Below, piece after piece: positions 33,799 to 42,991 of a stretch of 64,000 nucleotides of DNA. Location of the stretch: assembly GCF_025642785.1 (NCBI RefSeq), contig NZ_JANZKU010000005.1, positions 62,001-126,000 of the forward strand. The letters run 5' to 3'. Position 1 is the stretch's first letter; each line of letters opens with the position of its first letter. This DNA comes from Pseudomonas sp. RIT-PI-AD. Its GTDB lineage: Bacteria > Pseudomonadota > Gammaproteobacteria > Pseudomonadales > Pseudomonadaceae. A program made the translations under genes and the position numbers. The notes under the pieces are model-generated. The model worked only from the letters and a program-made list of their open reading frames with translations. It did no database searches and was not told the DNA's origin.

Positions 33799-34860
33799 TC
33801 AGGACGTGGTAAAGGCTGCCGGCCGGGGCGTGTCGGGCTGACCCTGGCGCTGGACGTCGCGGTACTCGCCAGGCGTGCTGCCGGTCCAGAGCTTGAAGCT
33901 GCGATGGAACGAGCGCGGCTCGCTGAAGCCGAGGTAGCAGGCGATCTCCTGGATCGCCAGGTCGCTGCGCAGCAGGTAATGCTCCGCCAGTTCGCGGCGC
34001 AGCTCGTCCAGTAGCCGCTGGTAGCTGGTGCCTTCCTGCTGCAGGTGGCGTTGCAGGGTGCGCAGGGTCATGCCGAACTTGTCGGCTACCCGCTCCTTGC
34101 GCGGCAGACCGTCCTTGAGTAAGGCGCGCAGGGCGGCTTTCACCCGCTGCGGCAGCGGCTCGTCCTCGCTCAGCTCGGCCATCAGCCCCAGCGCATGTGC
34201 TTCCAGGGTGCGCAGCAGGTGGGCGTCCGCCAGGCGCAGCGGCAGGTCCAGGTATTCCCGGGGGATCAGCAAGGCGTCGCAGTCCTGTTCGAAGCGCACC
34301 GGGCAGCCGAAGACGTCCTGATACGCCTCCAGCGCGACCCCTGGCGGTTGGCGGTGGCTGAACCAGACTTCCCGCGGCGAGCGCTCGGTGTCGGCGATCC
34401 AACGGGCATACAGCAACCAGGAGGCCAGCACGTTCTCCACCATGTGCCGGCGGATTTCCGCGGTCCGATGCCGGCAGCTCCAGATCAATCGCACCAGGCC
34501 GGCGCTTGCCTCGACCCGGCTGACGCCCATGTCGCCCACCAGTTTTTCGTAGGGCACGATGCGCCCCATGGCCTCGCCGAGGGTGGCGCAATTCATGGTG
34601 ATGTAGCCGAGCACGCTCCACGAGCCGGGCTGCACGAAGCGCGCCGCCCGTAGCCCGAACAAGGGGTCCGCGGAGCGCCGCAGCAGGTGCTCGAGGAGCC
34701 GTTCGTGGGCCTCGCTGGGCAGGCGCGCGTTGTTGTCCGCCAGCGCTTGCGCGGCGATGCCGGCCTCGCGCAGGGCCGCCGCCGTATCCAGGCCGAGGTG
34801 TTCGGCGTAGCGCAGGTACTTCGACAGGACGGGGACGGCGGTATAGCCCAGTGCGTGCAT
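33799..34860 (-). CDS. AraC-family regulator with arabinose-binding-like (OruR-type) N-terminus
   Basis: This 353-residue regulator has the N-terminal domain of the OruR/ArgR/FeaR type (AEHLGLDTAAALREAGI near the start, PLFGLRAARFVQPGSWSVLGYITMNCATLGEA). The C-terminal AraC DNA-binding domain contains RVADKFGMTLRTLQRHLQQEGTSYQRLLDELR and the second helix-turn-helix IQEIACYLGFSEPRSFHRSFKLWTGSTPGEYR. It is divergent from the FAD oxidase / GlpD-like / FGGY kinase operon and is very probably its regulator. It corresponds to PA3027. The ligand is unknown. The gap between the two start codons holds three CGACAG repeats. Confidence 0.92.
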   Translation of the reverse strand: MHALGYTAVPVLSKYLRYAEHLGLDTAAALREAGIAAQALADNNARLPSEAHERLLEHLLRRSADPLFGLRAARFVQPGSWSVLGYITMNCATLGEAMGRIVPYEKLVGDMGVSRVEASAGLVRLIWSCRHRTAEIRRHMVENVLASWLLYARWIADTERSPREVWFSHRQPPGVALEAYQDVFGCPVRFEQDCDALLIPREYLDLPLRLADAHLLRTLEAHALGLMAELSEDEPLPQRVKAALRALLKDGLPRKERVADKFGMTLRTLQRHLQQEGTSYQRLLDELRRELAEHYLLRSDLAIQEIACYLGFSEPRSFHRSFKLWTGSTPGEYRDVQRQGQPDTPRPAAFTTS

Positions 34861-34886
34861 GCGTCGATTCCGCTTGGCTCGATTGG

Positions 34887-34925
34887 CGACAGTCGCTGTC
34901 CCGATCCGACAGTGACGCCCGACAG
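34887..34925. promoter_or_regulatory. Repeated CGACAG motif in the divergent AraC / FAD oxidase gap
   Basis: CGACAG occurs at 34887, 34907 and 34920. The first is part of an inverted repeat GACAG-TCG-CTGTC (34888-34900). The array touches the -35 region of the plus-strand promoter. Direct repeats near a -35 box are usual for AraC activators, so this is a candidate operator. Confidence 0.45.
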
Positions 34926-34939
34926 GGGCCGACTAGTAT
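34912..34939 (+). promoter_or_regulatory. Candidate promoter of the FAD oxidase / GlpD-like / FGGY kinase operon
   Basis: GTGACG (34912-34917), a 16-bp spacer and TAGTAT (34934-34939) form a plausible sigma-70 promoter with a weak -35, as expected for an activator-dependent unit. The leader would be about 70 nt. Confidence 0.5.
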
Positions 34940-35016
34940 AGGCAGCCATGACGAGCGATAGGAAAGACCCGGCGGCGGAACACGGCTGCGGGGCCGAGCG
35001 AACGGGGGAGGGTGGC

Positions 35017-36612
35017 ATGCGGCGTTGGAACGGGTGGGGCGACGAGGCGACGGTGGTGGATCTGCCGGCCCATGGGGCGGGTTTCCTGGCGGCGCGGATT
35101 GGCACCGGCCAGGCCCTGGCGGATGCCTCCCTCGCCGAGGTGGTGGCGCGCGTGCCGCCGTCGCGGTTGAGCGCGCACCCGTTGGTCAGTCTCGACGCGG
35201 AGGCGCGCATCCGCCATGCCCGTGGCCAGAGCCTGCCGGACTGGCTGGCGATGCGCGAAGGGCGCTTCGAGGTGTTCCCCGACGGGGTCGCCTACCCGGA
35301 GAGCGCCGAGCAGATTCGCCAGTTGCTGGCATGGGCGGCCGAGCAGAACGCATTGCTGATCCCCTATGGCGGCGGCACCTCGGTGGCGGGGCACATCAAT
35401 CCCCAGGTCAGCGACAGGCCGGTGCTGACCCTGTCCCTCGCCCGCATGGGGCGCCTGCTGGACCTCGACGAAGCCAGTCTGATCGCCACCTTCGGCCCCG
35501 GCGCCAACGGCCCGCAGGTGGAAAGCCAGTTGCGGGCCCGCGGCTACACCCTGGGGCATTTCCCCCAGTCCTGGGAGTTGTCGACTCTCGGCGGCTGGGT
35601 GGCCAGCCGCTCCAGTGGCCAGCAGTCGTTGCGTTACGGGCGGATCGAGCAACTGTTCGCCGGCGGCACCCTGGAAACCTTCGCCGGCCCCTTGCGGATC
35701 GCCAGCTTTCCGGCGTCCGCCGCCGGCCCGGACCTGCGGGAAATGGTCCTGGGGTCCGAGGGGCGCTTCGGCGTGCTTTCCGAGATCAAGGTGCGGGTCA
35801 CGCCCCTGGCCGAGCAGGAGCGCTTCTACGCGGTGTTCCTGCCGTCGTGGGAGCGGGCGCTGGAGGCGGTGCGCCGGCTGACCCAGGCACGGGTGCCCTT
35901 GTCCATGCTGCGCCTGGCCAATGCCGAGGAGACCCAGACCCAACTGGCCCTGGCCGGCCATCCGCAGCAGATCGCCCTGCTGGAGAAATACCTGGCCCTG
36001 CGCGGCGCCCGCGAGGGCAAATGCATGCTGACCTTCGGCGTCACCGGCTGCCGCCGGCAAAACGCCGCTTCGCTGCGCCAGGCGAAGGACTGGCTCAAGC
36101 GCTTCGGCGGGGTGTTCACCGGCACCCTGCTGGGGCGCAAATGGGCGGAGAACCGCTTTCGCTTTCCTTACCTGCGCGAAGCCCTGTGGCGCGCCGGGTA
36201 TGTGGTGGACACCCTGGAAACCGCCACCGACTGGTCCAATGTCGCGCCGCTGATGGCGCAGATTGAGAAGAGCCTGCGCGAGGGCTTGGCGGCGGAGGGC
36301 GAGCGCGTCCACGTCTTCACCCACCTGTCCCACGTCTATGGCCAGGGCTCGAGCCTGTACAGCACCTATGTGTTCCGCCCCGGTAGCGACTATGCGCAGG
36401 CGCTGGCGCGCTGGCGGCGCCTGAAGCATGCCGCCAGCCAGACCATCGTCGACAACGGCGGCACCATCAGCCACCAGCACGGCGTGGGCCGCGATCACGC
36501 GCCCTACCTGGCGGTGGAGAAGGGCGAGCAGGGGTTGGCCGCGCTGCGCGCGCTGTCCCGGCATTTCGATCCCGAGGGCCGCCTGGTTCCGGGCGTGCTG
36601 TTGCAGGAATGA
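35017..36612 (+). CDS. FAD-linked oxidase, alkyl-DHAP synthase-like
   Basis: This 531-residue flavoprotein of the VAO/FAD-linked oxidase family resembles alkyldihydroxyacetonephosphate synthase and glycolate oxidase GlcD. The FAD-binding half has GVAYPESAEQIRQLLAWAAEQNALLIPYGGGTSVAGHINP, LSTLGGWVASRSSGQQSLRYG and VLGSEGRFGVLSEIKVRVTP. The C-terminal half contains HVYGQGSSLYSTYVFRP and the HQHGVGRDHAPYL segment, close to the HHHGVGK motif of alkyl-DHAP synthase. I chose ATG 35017 with GGGAGG before it; the frame is open 23 codons upstream. It is the first gene of a coupled three-gene operon (PA3026-PA3024 in PAO1). The substrate is unknown; a hydroxyacid or DHAP ester is plausible. Confidence 0.88.
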   Translation: MRRWNGWGDEATVVDLPAHGAGFLAARIGTGQALADASLAEVVARVPPSRLSAHPLVSLDAEARIRHARGQSLPDWLAMREGRFEVFPDGVAYPESAEQIRQLLAWAAEQNALLIPYGGGTSVAGHINPQVSDRPVLTLSLARMGRLLDLDEASLIATFGPGANGPQVESQLRARGYTLGHFPQSWELSTLGGWVASRSSGQQSLRYGRIEQLFAGGTLETFAGPLRIASFPASAAGPDLREMVLGSEGRFGVLSEIKVRVTPLAEQERFYAVFLPSWERALEAVRRLTQARVPLSMLRLANAEETQTQLALAGHPQQIALLEKYLALRGAREGKCMLTFGVTGCRRQNAASLRQAKDWLKRFGGVFTGTLLGRKWAENRFRFPYLREALWRAGYVVDTLETATDWSNVAPLMAQIEKSLREGLAAEGERVHVFTHLSHVYGQGSSLYSTYVFRPGSDYAQALARWRRLKHAASQTIVDNGGTISHQHGVGRDHAPYLAVEKGEQGLAALRALSRHFDPEGRLVPGVLLQE

Positions 36613-38243
36613 GCGCGCCGGCCTGGAATGCGGCCTGGCGCCAGGCGGCGCTGCCCGAACTGGCGAGCCGCGATTGGGACCTGCTGGTGATCGGCGGCGG
36701 CATCAGCGGCGCCGGCATCCTCCGCGAGGCGGCCCGGCAAGGCTGGAAGTGCCTGCTGCTGGAGCAGCGCGACTTCGCCTGGGGCACCTCTAGCCGTTCC
36801 TCGAAAATGGTGCACGGCGGGCTGCGCTACATCGCCCGCGGCCAGTTCGGCCTGACCCGCGCCTCGGTACGCGAGCGGCAACGCCTGTTGGACGAGGCCC
36901 CCGGCCTGGTGGATCCCTTGAGCTTCATGCTCACCCATTACCGCGGCGGCTTCCCCGGCCCGCGGCTGTTCGGCGCCTTGCTGGCGGTCTACGACGGCTT
37001 GGCCGGGCAGCGCAACCACCGTTTCCATTCGGCCGGGCAACTGCGCTACCTGGCACCCGGCCTGCGCGAGCCGGGCCTGCTTGGCGCCACCCGTTTCTTC
37101 GACGCGGTGACCGACGACGCTCGCCTGGTCCTGCGCGTGCTGGACGAAGCCCGCGCCGACGGCGGCGAAGCGCTGAACGGCATGGGCGTAAGCGAGCTGC
37201 TGCGCGACGCCGGCAAGGTGGTCGGCCTGGTCGCCACCGACCGCGAGAGCGGACGCGCCTTCACCGTTCGTTGCCGGGCGGTGGCCCAGGCCACCGGGGC
37301 CTGGGCCGGCGGCCTCGGGCGGGGCGACGGCGGCCGCGAGCGGGTCCGGCCCCTGCGCGGCAGCCACCTGCTGTTGCCCGCCTGGCGCCTGCCAGTGGTC
37401 CACGCCTTCAGTTTCATGCATGCCGCCGATCGGCGGCCGGTATTCGTATTTCCCTGGGAAGGCGCAACGGTGATCGGCACCACCGACCTGGATCACCAGG
37501 AAAGCCTGGCGGAGGAGGCGCGGATCGCCGAAGGCGAGGTGGAATACCTGCTCGCCGCCTGCGCCCAGCAATTCCCCGGCGCCGGCATCGGCCGGCGCGA
37601 CGTGCTGTCCACCTGGGCCGGGGTACGCCCGGTAGTCAGTGCCGGCGAGACGTCGCGCAAACCGTCCGACGAACCCCGCGAGCACGTCCTGTGGGTCGAG
37701 CCCGGCAGCGTCACCCTGGCCGGCGGCAAGCTGACCACCTTCCGCCCCCTGGCGCTGGAAGTGCTGCGTGCCTGTGCGCCCTTCGTCGGCCGCCCTTTGC
37801 TGGAAGGCACTGGCCCGGTGTTTTCCAGGCCGCCGCCGGCGACCATCGACGGCCTTTCGACCGCCCGGCAACGGCGCCTGGCGGGCCGTTACGGCCGAGC
37901 CCTTCCCGAATTGCATCGCCTGTTCGAAGCCCTGGGCGATGCCCGGGTCGGCGCCAGCGAGACCGCCTGGGCCGAACTGGCCTGGGCCGCGGGGCACGAA
38001 TTGGTCCTGCACCTGGACGACCTGTTGCTGCGCCGCACCCGCCTGGGGCTGTTGCTGCCCGAGGGCGCCGCCTCCGAGTTGCCGCGCATCCGCGCGCTGT
38101 GCCAGCCGCTGCTGGGCTGGGACGACCGCCGCTGGGCCCGCGAGGAAGACGCCTACCGCGCGCTCTGGCGACGTTGCTACAGCCTGCCGGACGAAGGCGC
38201 CTCCCTCAACGCCGCCTCCACCGACACGGGAACCCTGCCTTGA
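36609..38243 (+). CDS. Glycerol-3-phosphate dehydrogenase/oxidase family FAD protein
   Basis: This 544-residue flavoprotein resembles GlpD. It has the Rossmann motif [21 protein letters not shown] (about 25-45), the GlpD-type [21 protein letters not shown], the [16 protein letters not shown] segment, and [23 protein letters not shown] followed by [10 protein letters not shown] and [11 protein letters not shown]. The C-terminal DAO_C-like domain is divergent. The true GlpD normally sits in the glp regulon; here the context is an AGPS-like oxidase and an FGGY kinase, so the substrate may be another phosphorylated polyol. The start overlaps the previous stop as ATGA, and its stop overlaps the kinase start. 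Confidence 0.88.
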   Translation: MSAPAWNAAWRQAALPELASRDWDLLVIGGGISGAGILREAARQGWKCLLLEQRDFAWGTSSRSSKMVHGGLRYIARGQFGLTRASVRERQRLLDEAPGLVDPLSFMLTHYRGGFPGPRLFGALLAVYDGLAGQRNHRFHSAGQLRYLAPGLREPGLLGATRFFDAVTDDARLVLRVLDEARADGGEALNGMGVSELLRDAGKVVGLVATDRESGRAFTVRCRAVAQATGAWAGGLGRGDGGRERVRPLRGSHLLLPAWRLPVVHAFSFMHAADRRPVFVFPWEGATVIGTTDLDHQESLAEEARIAEGEVEYLLAACAQQFPGAGIGRRDVLSTWAGVRPVVSAGETSRKPSDEPREHVLWVEPGSVTLAGGKLTTFRPLALEVLRACAPFVGRPLLEGTGPVFSRPPPATIDGLSTARQRRLAGRYGRALPELHRLFEALGDARVGASETAWAELAWAAGHELVLHLDDLLLRRTRLGLLLPEGAASELPRIRALCQPLLGWDDRRWAREEDAYRALWRRCYSLPDEGASLNAASTDTGTLP

Positions 38244-39799
38244 GCGAACAAAGCTACCTGTTGGCCATCGACAACGGCACCCAGAGCGTCCGCGCGCTGC
38301 TCTTCGACCTGGCCGGGAACCTGATCGGCAAGGGCAAGGTGCCGCTGGAGGCCTATTACTCCCGGCAACCGGGCTGGGCCGAGCAGGACCCCGACTACTA
38401 CTGGGCGAGCCTGGGCGAAGCCTGCCGGCGGCTATGGGCCGAAGTGGACATCGACAAGCGCCTGATCCGCGGCGTCGCCTTGACCACCCAGCGCGGCACG
38501 CTGATCAACGTCGACGAGCAGGGCAAGGCGTTGCGGCCGGCGATCCTCTGGCTCGACCAGCGCCGCGCCGAGGTTCAGGGACGGATTCGCGGGCCCTGGG
38601 GCTGGTTGTTCAAGCTGATCGGCGCGCAGGCGACGGTGGATCATTTCCGCGCCCAGGCGGAGATCAACTGGATCGCCCAGCAGCAACCGGAGATCTGGGC
38701 GAAGACCCACAAGGTGCTGCTGCTGTCGGGTTTCCTCACCCAGCGCCTGACCGGCTGCTTCGTCGATTCGGTGGGCTGTACCGTGGGCTATCTGCCGTTC
38801 GACTACAGGAAGCTGCGCTGGGCCGGCCCGCGCGACTGGAAATGGCAGGCCATCGCCCTGCGCCGCGAGCAGTTGCCGGAGCTACGCAAGCCCGGCGAGC
38901 GGCTCGGCTGCATCAGCGAGGCGGCGAGCCGCCATACCGGGATCCCGGCGGGCCTGCCGCTGATCGCCGCGGGCGCTGACAAGGCCTGCGAGGTGCTCGG
39001 TGCCGGCGTGGTGGAGGCGAGTACCGCCTGCCTGTCCTATGGCACCACCGCGACCATCAACACCACCCGCCGGCGTTACCTGGAGACCATCCCCCTGCTC
39101 CCGCCGTACCCGGCGGCGGTGCCCGACCACTACAACACCGAGGTGATGATCTACCGAGGCTACTGGATGGTCAGCTGGTTCAAGCAGGAGTTCGGCCTGC
39201 ACGAGCAGCAGCGGGCCGCTGCCCTGGGCATCGAGGCGGAGGCCCTGTTCGACGAACTGGTCGATTCGGTTCCGCCCGGATCCATGGGATTGATGCTGCA
39301 ACCCTACTGGTCGCCGGGCATCCGCGAGCCGGGGCTGGAAGCCAAGGGTTCGATCATCGGCTTCGGCGACGTGCACACCCGGGCGCACCTGTATCGGGCG
39401 ATCCTCGAAGGCCTGGCCTACGCCCTGCGCCAGGGCAAGGAGCGCATCGAGCGCCGCTCGGGTACGCCCATCGAGCGCTTGCGGGTGTCCGGCGGCGGTT
39501 CCCAGAGTGACGCGGCGATGCAGCTCACCGCAGATATCTTCGGGCTTCCCGCCGAGCGGCCGCACGTCTACGAAACCTCCGGGCTGGGCGCCGCCATCGA
39601 CTGCGCGGTGGGGCTGGGGCTGCATGCCGACTTCCCCAGCGCCCTCGCGGCGATGACCCGCGTGGGCCGGGTGTTCCTGCCCGATCCCCAGGCCCAGCGT
39701 ACCTACCAGCGGCTCTACCGGGAGGTCTACCAGCGCATGTACCGGCAGTTGAAACCCTTGCACCTGAGCATCCGCGACATCACCGGCTATCCGGCCTGA
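38240..39799 (+). CDS. FGGY-family carbohydrate kinase
   Basis: This 519-residue ATP-dependent sugar or polyol kinase belongs to the FGGY family. The N-terminal phosphate motif is [21 protein letters not shown], the middle has [15 protein letters not shown] and LWLDQRRAE, and the C-terminal ATP domain has [13 protein letters not shown] and the signature [20 protein letters not shown] followed by [25 protein letters not shown]. The start codon is TTG at 38240, overlapping the preceding stop as TTGA; no ATG is near. Such tight coupling suggests that the three proteins act in one pathway. PA3024 is the PAO1 counterpart. Its substrate cannot be read from the sequence. Confidence 0.9.
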   Translation: MSEQSYLLAIDNGTQSVRALLFDLAGNLIGKGKVPLEAYYSRQPGWAEQDPDYYWASLGEACRRLWAEVDIDKRLIRGVALTTQRGTLINVDEQGKALRPAILWLDQRRAEVQGRIRGPWGWLFKLIGAQATVDHFRAQAEINWIAQQQPEIWAKTHKVLLLSGFLTQRLTGCFVDSVGCTVGYLPFDYRKLRWAGPRDWKWQAIALRREQLPELRKPGERLGCISEAASRHTGIPAGLPLIAAGADKACEVLGAGVVEASTACLSYGTTATINTTRRRYLETIPLLPPYPAAVPDHYNTEVMIYRGYWMVSWFKQEFGLHEQQRAAALGIEAEALFDELVDSVPPGSMGLMLQPYWSPGIREPGLEAKGSIIGFGDVHTRAHLYRAILEGLAYALRQGKERIERRSGTPIERLRVSGGGSQSDAAMQLTADIFGLPAERPHVYETSGLGAAIDCAVGLGLHADFPSALAAMTRVGRVFLPDPQAQRTYQRLYREVYQRMYRQLKPLHLSIRDITGYPA

Positions 39800-39802
39800 G
39801 CG

Positions 39803-39817
39803 CCTGCCGACGGCAGG
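39803..39817 (+). terminator. Hairpin after the FGGY kinase operon
   Basis: CCTGCC-GAC-GGCAGG starts 3 bases after the kinase stop. It is compact and lacks a T-run, so it is a weak terminator candidate. Confidence 0.4.
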
Positions 39818-40052
39818 TGTTCCCCACGGAAACCAATTCTTCGCCGCCCCGGTCCTAACACTGCGTGCCGGACCGGCCGACGGGGCTGGGCCGACGTCGC
39901 TCGCGATGCCTTCGGCTGAGTCGATATCCCGCGACCCGGGTCGGCGGAGGACGTATCCTCGCGCACTACAGCATTCCCAGTGAGCGGCCGGTCGATCCCG
40001 AGGACGGCGGGCCGTGGTGCGGCTTTGGCTGCGTAAGCGGAGACATACAGTG

Positions 40053-40946
40053 ATGACGCAACGCAAGGCCTTGCTGATTCTGCACGGCAAGCAGGCTTCG
40101 AACGAACAGGTACGGGATGCCGTGCGCCACTGCCGCATCAGCGGTTGGGCGCTGGATGTGCGGGTGACCTGGGAAAGCGGCGATGCCCAGCGCATCGTCC
40201 ACGCTGCCCTGGACGCGGGCTACCCGACGCTGATCGCCGGGGGCGGCGACGGCACCCTGCGCGAGGTCGCCGAGGCCATGGTCCAGGCCGGCGCCGAGGC
40301 CAGCCTGGCGATCCTGCCCCTAGGCACCGCCAACGATTTCGCCCGCGCCGCCGCCATTCCGCTGATTCCCCACGAAGCCCTGGCCTTGCTGGAACTGCCC
40401 GCCCAGGCGATCGACCTGGGCGAGGCGGGCGAGCACCTGTTTCTCAACATGGCCACCGGCGGATTCGGTTCGAAGATCACCGCCAATACCTCGGAGGACC
40501 TGAAGAAAATGCTTGGCGGCGCCGCCTACCTGCTCACCGGGTTGACGCGCTTTCCCGAGGTGCACGCGGCCTTCGGACGCTTCAACGCGCCGGATTTCCA
40601 GTGGGAAGGCGACTTTCTCGCGCTGGGCATCGGCAATGGCCGCCAGGCGGGCGGTGGGCACCTGCTGTGCCCGGACGCTTTGGTGGACGACGGCTTGCTG
40701 GACCTGTGCATCGTCCCGGCGCCGGCCGACGTCGTCGGCACCCTGGGTACCCTGCTTTCCGGCGGTGTCCGCGGCGTCGACACGGTGGCGCTGCGGGCGC
40801 GGGTGCCCTGGATCGAGGTGGAGGCGCCGGAAGGGCTGGACATCAACCTGGACGGCGAGCCGCTGGAAAGCCAGCGGTTGCGCTTCGCCATTCGTCCGAA
40901 GGCGCTGCGCGTGCATTTGCCCATGGGCTCGCCGTTGCTGGGCTGA
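40053..40946 (+). CDS. yegS: YegS-like lipid / diacylglycerol kinase family protein
   Basis: This 297-residue protein belongs to the DAGK catalytic family and probably phosphorylates a lipid. The nucleotide motif is LIAGGGDGTLREVAEAM; LAILPLGTANDFARA and LLDLCIVPAP follow, with the final GLDINLDGEPL typical of YegS. ATG 40053 with GCGGAG upstream is chosen over a start 13 codons earlier. It is a single-gene unit between the FGGY kinase operon and cheV, as PA3023 in PAO1. The C-terminus has the acidic cation-binding pattern expected for the family. Confidence 0.92.
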   Translation: MTQRKALLILHGKQASNEQVRDAVRHCRISGWALDVRVTWESGDAQRIVHAALDAGYPTLIAGGGDGTLREVAEAMVQAGAEASLAILPLGTANDFARAAAIPLIPHEALALLELPAQAIDLGEAGEHLFLNMATGGFGSKITANTSEDLKKMLGGAAYLLTGLTRFPEVHAAFGRFNAPDFQWEGDFLALGIGNGRQAGGGHLLCPDALVDDGLLDLCIVPAPADVVGTLGTLLSGGVRGVDTVALRARVPWIEVEAPEGLDINLDGEPLESQRLRFAIRPKALRVHLPMGSPLLG

Positions 40947-41101
40947 GGGGCCAGGGTCGGTGCGGGCGCGTGCGGTGCGCTGGTGCGCGCCTTGACGCTC
41001 GGGCATGATGGCGCATGGCTGGCATGATTCCAGGAACCATGTCCCTGGGGGATACTCTCGCCGACCTGGGCTAGACTCGTTGAACACGAAAGGAGCACAC
41101 G

Positions 41102-42031
41102 ATGGCCGGCATTCTCGACAGCGTTGACCAAAGAACCCAACTGGTGGGCGAGAACCGCCTGGAAATCCTGATGTTCCGCCTGGCCGGTCGGCAACTCTTC
41201 GCCATCAACGTCTTCAAGGTGCAGGAAGTCCTGCAACTGCCCAAGCTCACTCTGATCCCCCAGCGCCACCCGGTGGTCTGCGGGGTAGTCAACCTGCGCG
41301 GGCAGACCCTGCCGGTCATCGACCTGTCCCAGGCCATCGGCATGCGCCCGCTGGTCCCGGATCAGAACAGCACCATCATCGTCACCGAATACAACCGCTC
41401 GGTGCAGGCGTTCCTGGTCGGCGGCGTCGATCGCATCCTCAACCTCAATTGGGAATCCATCCTGCCGCCGCCCGGAGGCGCCGGGCGCCAGCATTACCTG
41501 ACGGCGATCACCAAGGTCGACGAGCAGATCGTCGAAGTGATCGACGTCGAGAAGGTCCTCTCGGAAATCGTGCCCATGAGCACCCAGGTTTCCGAGGACC
41601 GTTTGCAGGACCCGGTGCTGGAGCGAGCCCGTGGCCGCGAGGTGCTGCTGGTGGACGATTCCAACGTGGCCCTGACGCAAATGCGCGACACCCTCAGCCA
41701 GCTCGGGGTGAAGATGCACGTGGCCAGCGACGGCCTCAAGGCGTTGAACCTGCTGAAGAAGTGGGCCGACACCGGGGAGGTCATGACCGACAAGTTGCTG
41801 ATGATCTTCACCGACGCCGAGATGCCGGAAATGGATGGCTATCGCCTGACCACCGAGATTCGCCAGGACCCGCGCCTGCGGGGCCTCTACGTGGTCATGC
41901 ACACCTCCCTATCGGGCAGTTTCAACGACGCCATGGTGAAGAAGGTCGGCTGCGACAACTTCCTTTCCAAGTTCCAGCCGGACAAGCTGGTCGACGTGGT
42001 GCGCGAGCGCCTGATGCTCGACCAGGCCTAG
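41102..42031 (+). CDS. cheV: Chemotaxis coupling protein CheV (CheW-REC)
   Basis: CheV couples chemoreceptors to the CheA kinase and is tuned by phosphorylation. The 309-residue protein has an N-terminal CheW domain (about 15-165: FRLAGRQLFAINVFKVQEVL, VVNLRGQTLPVIDLSQAIG). A receiver domain follows (about 180-305) with acidic residues VDDSN, the phospho-acceptor D238 in FTDAEMPEMDGYRL and the conserved lysine in NFLSKF. A GAAAGGAG ribosome site precedes ATG 41102. The gene is alone, away from the main chemotaxis clusters. Confidence 0.95.
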   Translation: MAGILDSVDQRTQLVGENRLEILMFRLAGRQLFAINVFKVQEVLQLPKLTLIPQRHPVVCGVVNLRGQTLPVIDLSQAIGMRPLVPDQNSTIIVTEYNRSVQAFLVGGVDRILNLNWESILPPPGGAGRQHYLTAITKVDEQIVEVIDVEKVLSEIVPMSTQVSEDRLQDPVLERARGREVLLVDDSNVALTQMRDTLSQLGVKMHVASDGLKALNLLKKWADTGEVMTDKLLMIFTDAEMPEMDGYRLTTEIRQDPRLRGLYVVMHTSLSGSFNDAMVKKVGCDNFLSKFQPDKLVDVVRERLMLDQA

Positions 42032-42111
42032 CGGGGCGCCGCCCGGCGCGCTGCTCTGCGCGGCCGGGTTCGGGTTAGCATGGCGTTCCGTTTTTCCACG
42101 TTGCGAATGCC

Positions 42112-42921
42112 ATGTCCAAGCCGCGATTGACCGCGTTGTATCGCTACCCCCTGAAATCCGCCATCGGTGAGCCTGTGCCGGCGCTGCAGCTGGACGCGCT
42201 CGGCCCGGTGGGCGATCGCCGCTGGATGCTGGTGGATGCCGACAGCGGCCGCTTCCTCACCCAACGGGCACTTCCTCGCATGGCCCACCTGCTGGCGCGT
42301 TGGAGTCCGTCCGGCGGGTTGTCCCTGGCCGCGCCCGGGTTGCCCGCCCTGGAGGTCGCCCTCCCGGACGAGCGCGCCGACCTGCGTGGCGTGATCCTGT
42401 GGAAGGACGCGATGCGGGTGCCCGACGCCGGCGAAGAGGCGGCGGCGTGGGTCACGCGCTTCGTGGGTAAGCCGACCCGCCTCGTCCATGTGCCGGAGGC
42501 GCGGGCGCGGCTCGTCGAGGATGCCCAGCACGGCGAGGAAAAGGTTGGCTTCGCCGACGGCTATCCACTGCTGGTGATGGGGCAAGCCTCGGTGGACGAC
42601 CTGGGCGCGCGGGTGGGCAGGCCCCTGGACATGCGTCGCTTCCGGCCCAACCTGGTGGTGGAAGGCTGCGAGGCCTACGCCGAAGACGGCTGGTCGCGCA
42701 TCCGCATTGGCGACCTGGATTTTCGGGTGGCCAAGGGCTGCAGCCGCTGCATCCTGACCACCATCGACCCGGATACCGGCGAGCGCAGCGCCGATCGGGA
42801 ACCCCTGACCACCTTGAAGACCTATCGCGAGCACGAGGGGGCGGTGTACCTGGGGCAGAATCTGGTCAATCTCGGAACCGGGCGGATCGAAGTGGGCATG
42901 GAGGTGGAGGTCCTGGCCTGA
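42112..42921 (+). CDS. MOSC domain protein (YcbX-like)
   Basis: This 269-residue protein has the MOSC N-terminal beta-barrel (YRYPLKSAIGEPVPALQLDALGPVGDRRWMLVD) and a MOSC domain with ADGYPLLVMGQASVDDL, RRFRPNLVVEG and the sulfur-carrier-type Cys motif KGCSRCILTTIDPDTGE. In E. coli YcbX is a molybdoenzyme that reduces N-hydroxylated compounds. The C-terminal ferredoxin domain of YcbX is missing here, so it would need a separate electron donor. It is convergent to slt, with a shared hairpin between them. Confidence 0.92.
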   Translation: MSKPRLTALYRYPLKSAIGEPVPALQLDALGPVGDRRWMLVDADSGRFLTQRALPRMAHLLARWSPSGGLSLAAPGLPALEVALPDERADLRGVILWKDAMRVPDAGEEAAAWVTRFVGKPTRLVHVPEARARLVEDAQHGEEKVGFADGYPLLVMGQASVDDLGARVGRPLDMRRFRPNLVVEGCEAYAEDGWSRIRIGDLDFRVAKGCSRCILTTIDPDTGERSADREPLTTLKTYREHEGAVYLGQNLVNLGTGRIEVGMEVEVLA

Positions 42922-42924
42922 GCG

Positions 42925-42957
42925 GAACACCCGGTCCGGCGGCTTGGCCGGATGTTC
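42925..42957. terminator. Shared hairpin between the MOSC gene and slt
   Basis: The inverted repeat GAACACCCGG / CCGGATGTTC pairs over ten positions with one mismatch, around a 13-nt loop. It starts 3 bases after the MOSC stop and lies between convergent genes. No long T-run follows on either strand. Confidence 0.6.
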
Positions 42958-42991
42958 GTCTCGTTCAGCCGAGGGCGGGTCTCCCCCTGGT

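Noticed and set aside
36609-38243. Naming the GlpD-like gene glpD
   Set aside because: The context lacks glpF, glpK and glpR, and the C-terminal half is divergent, so the canonical glpD is probably elsewhere.
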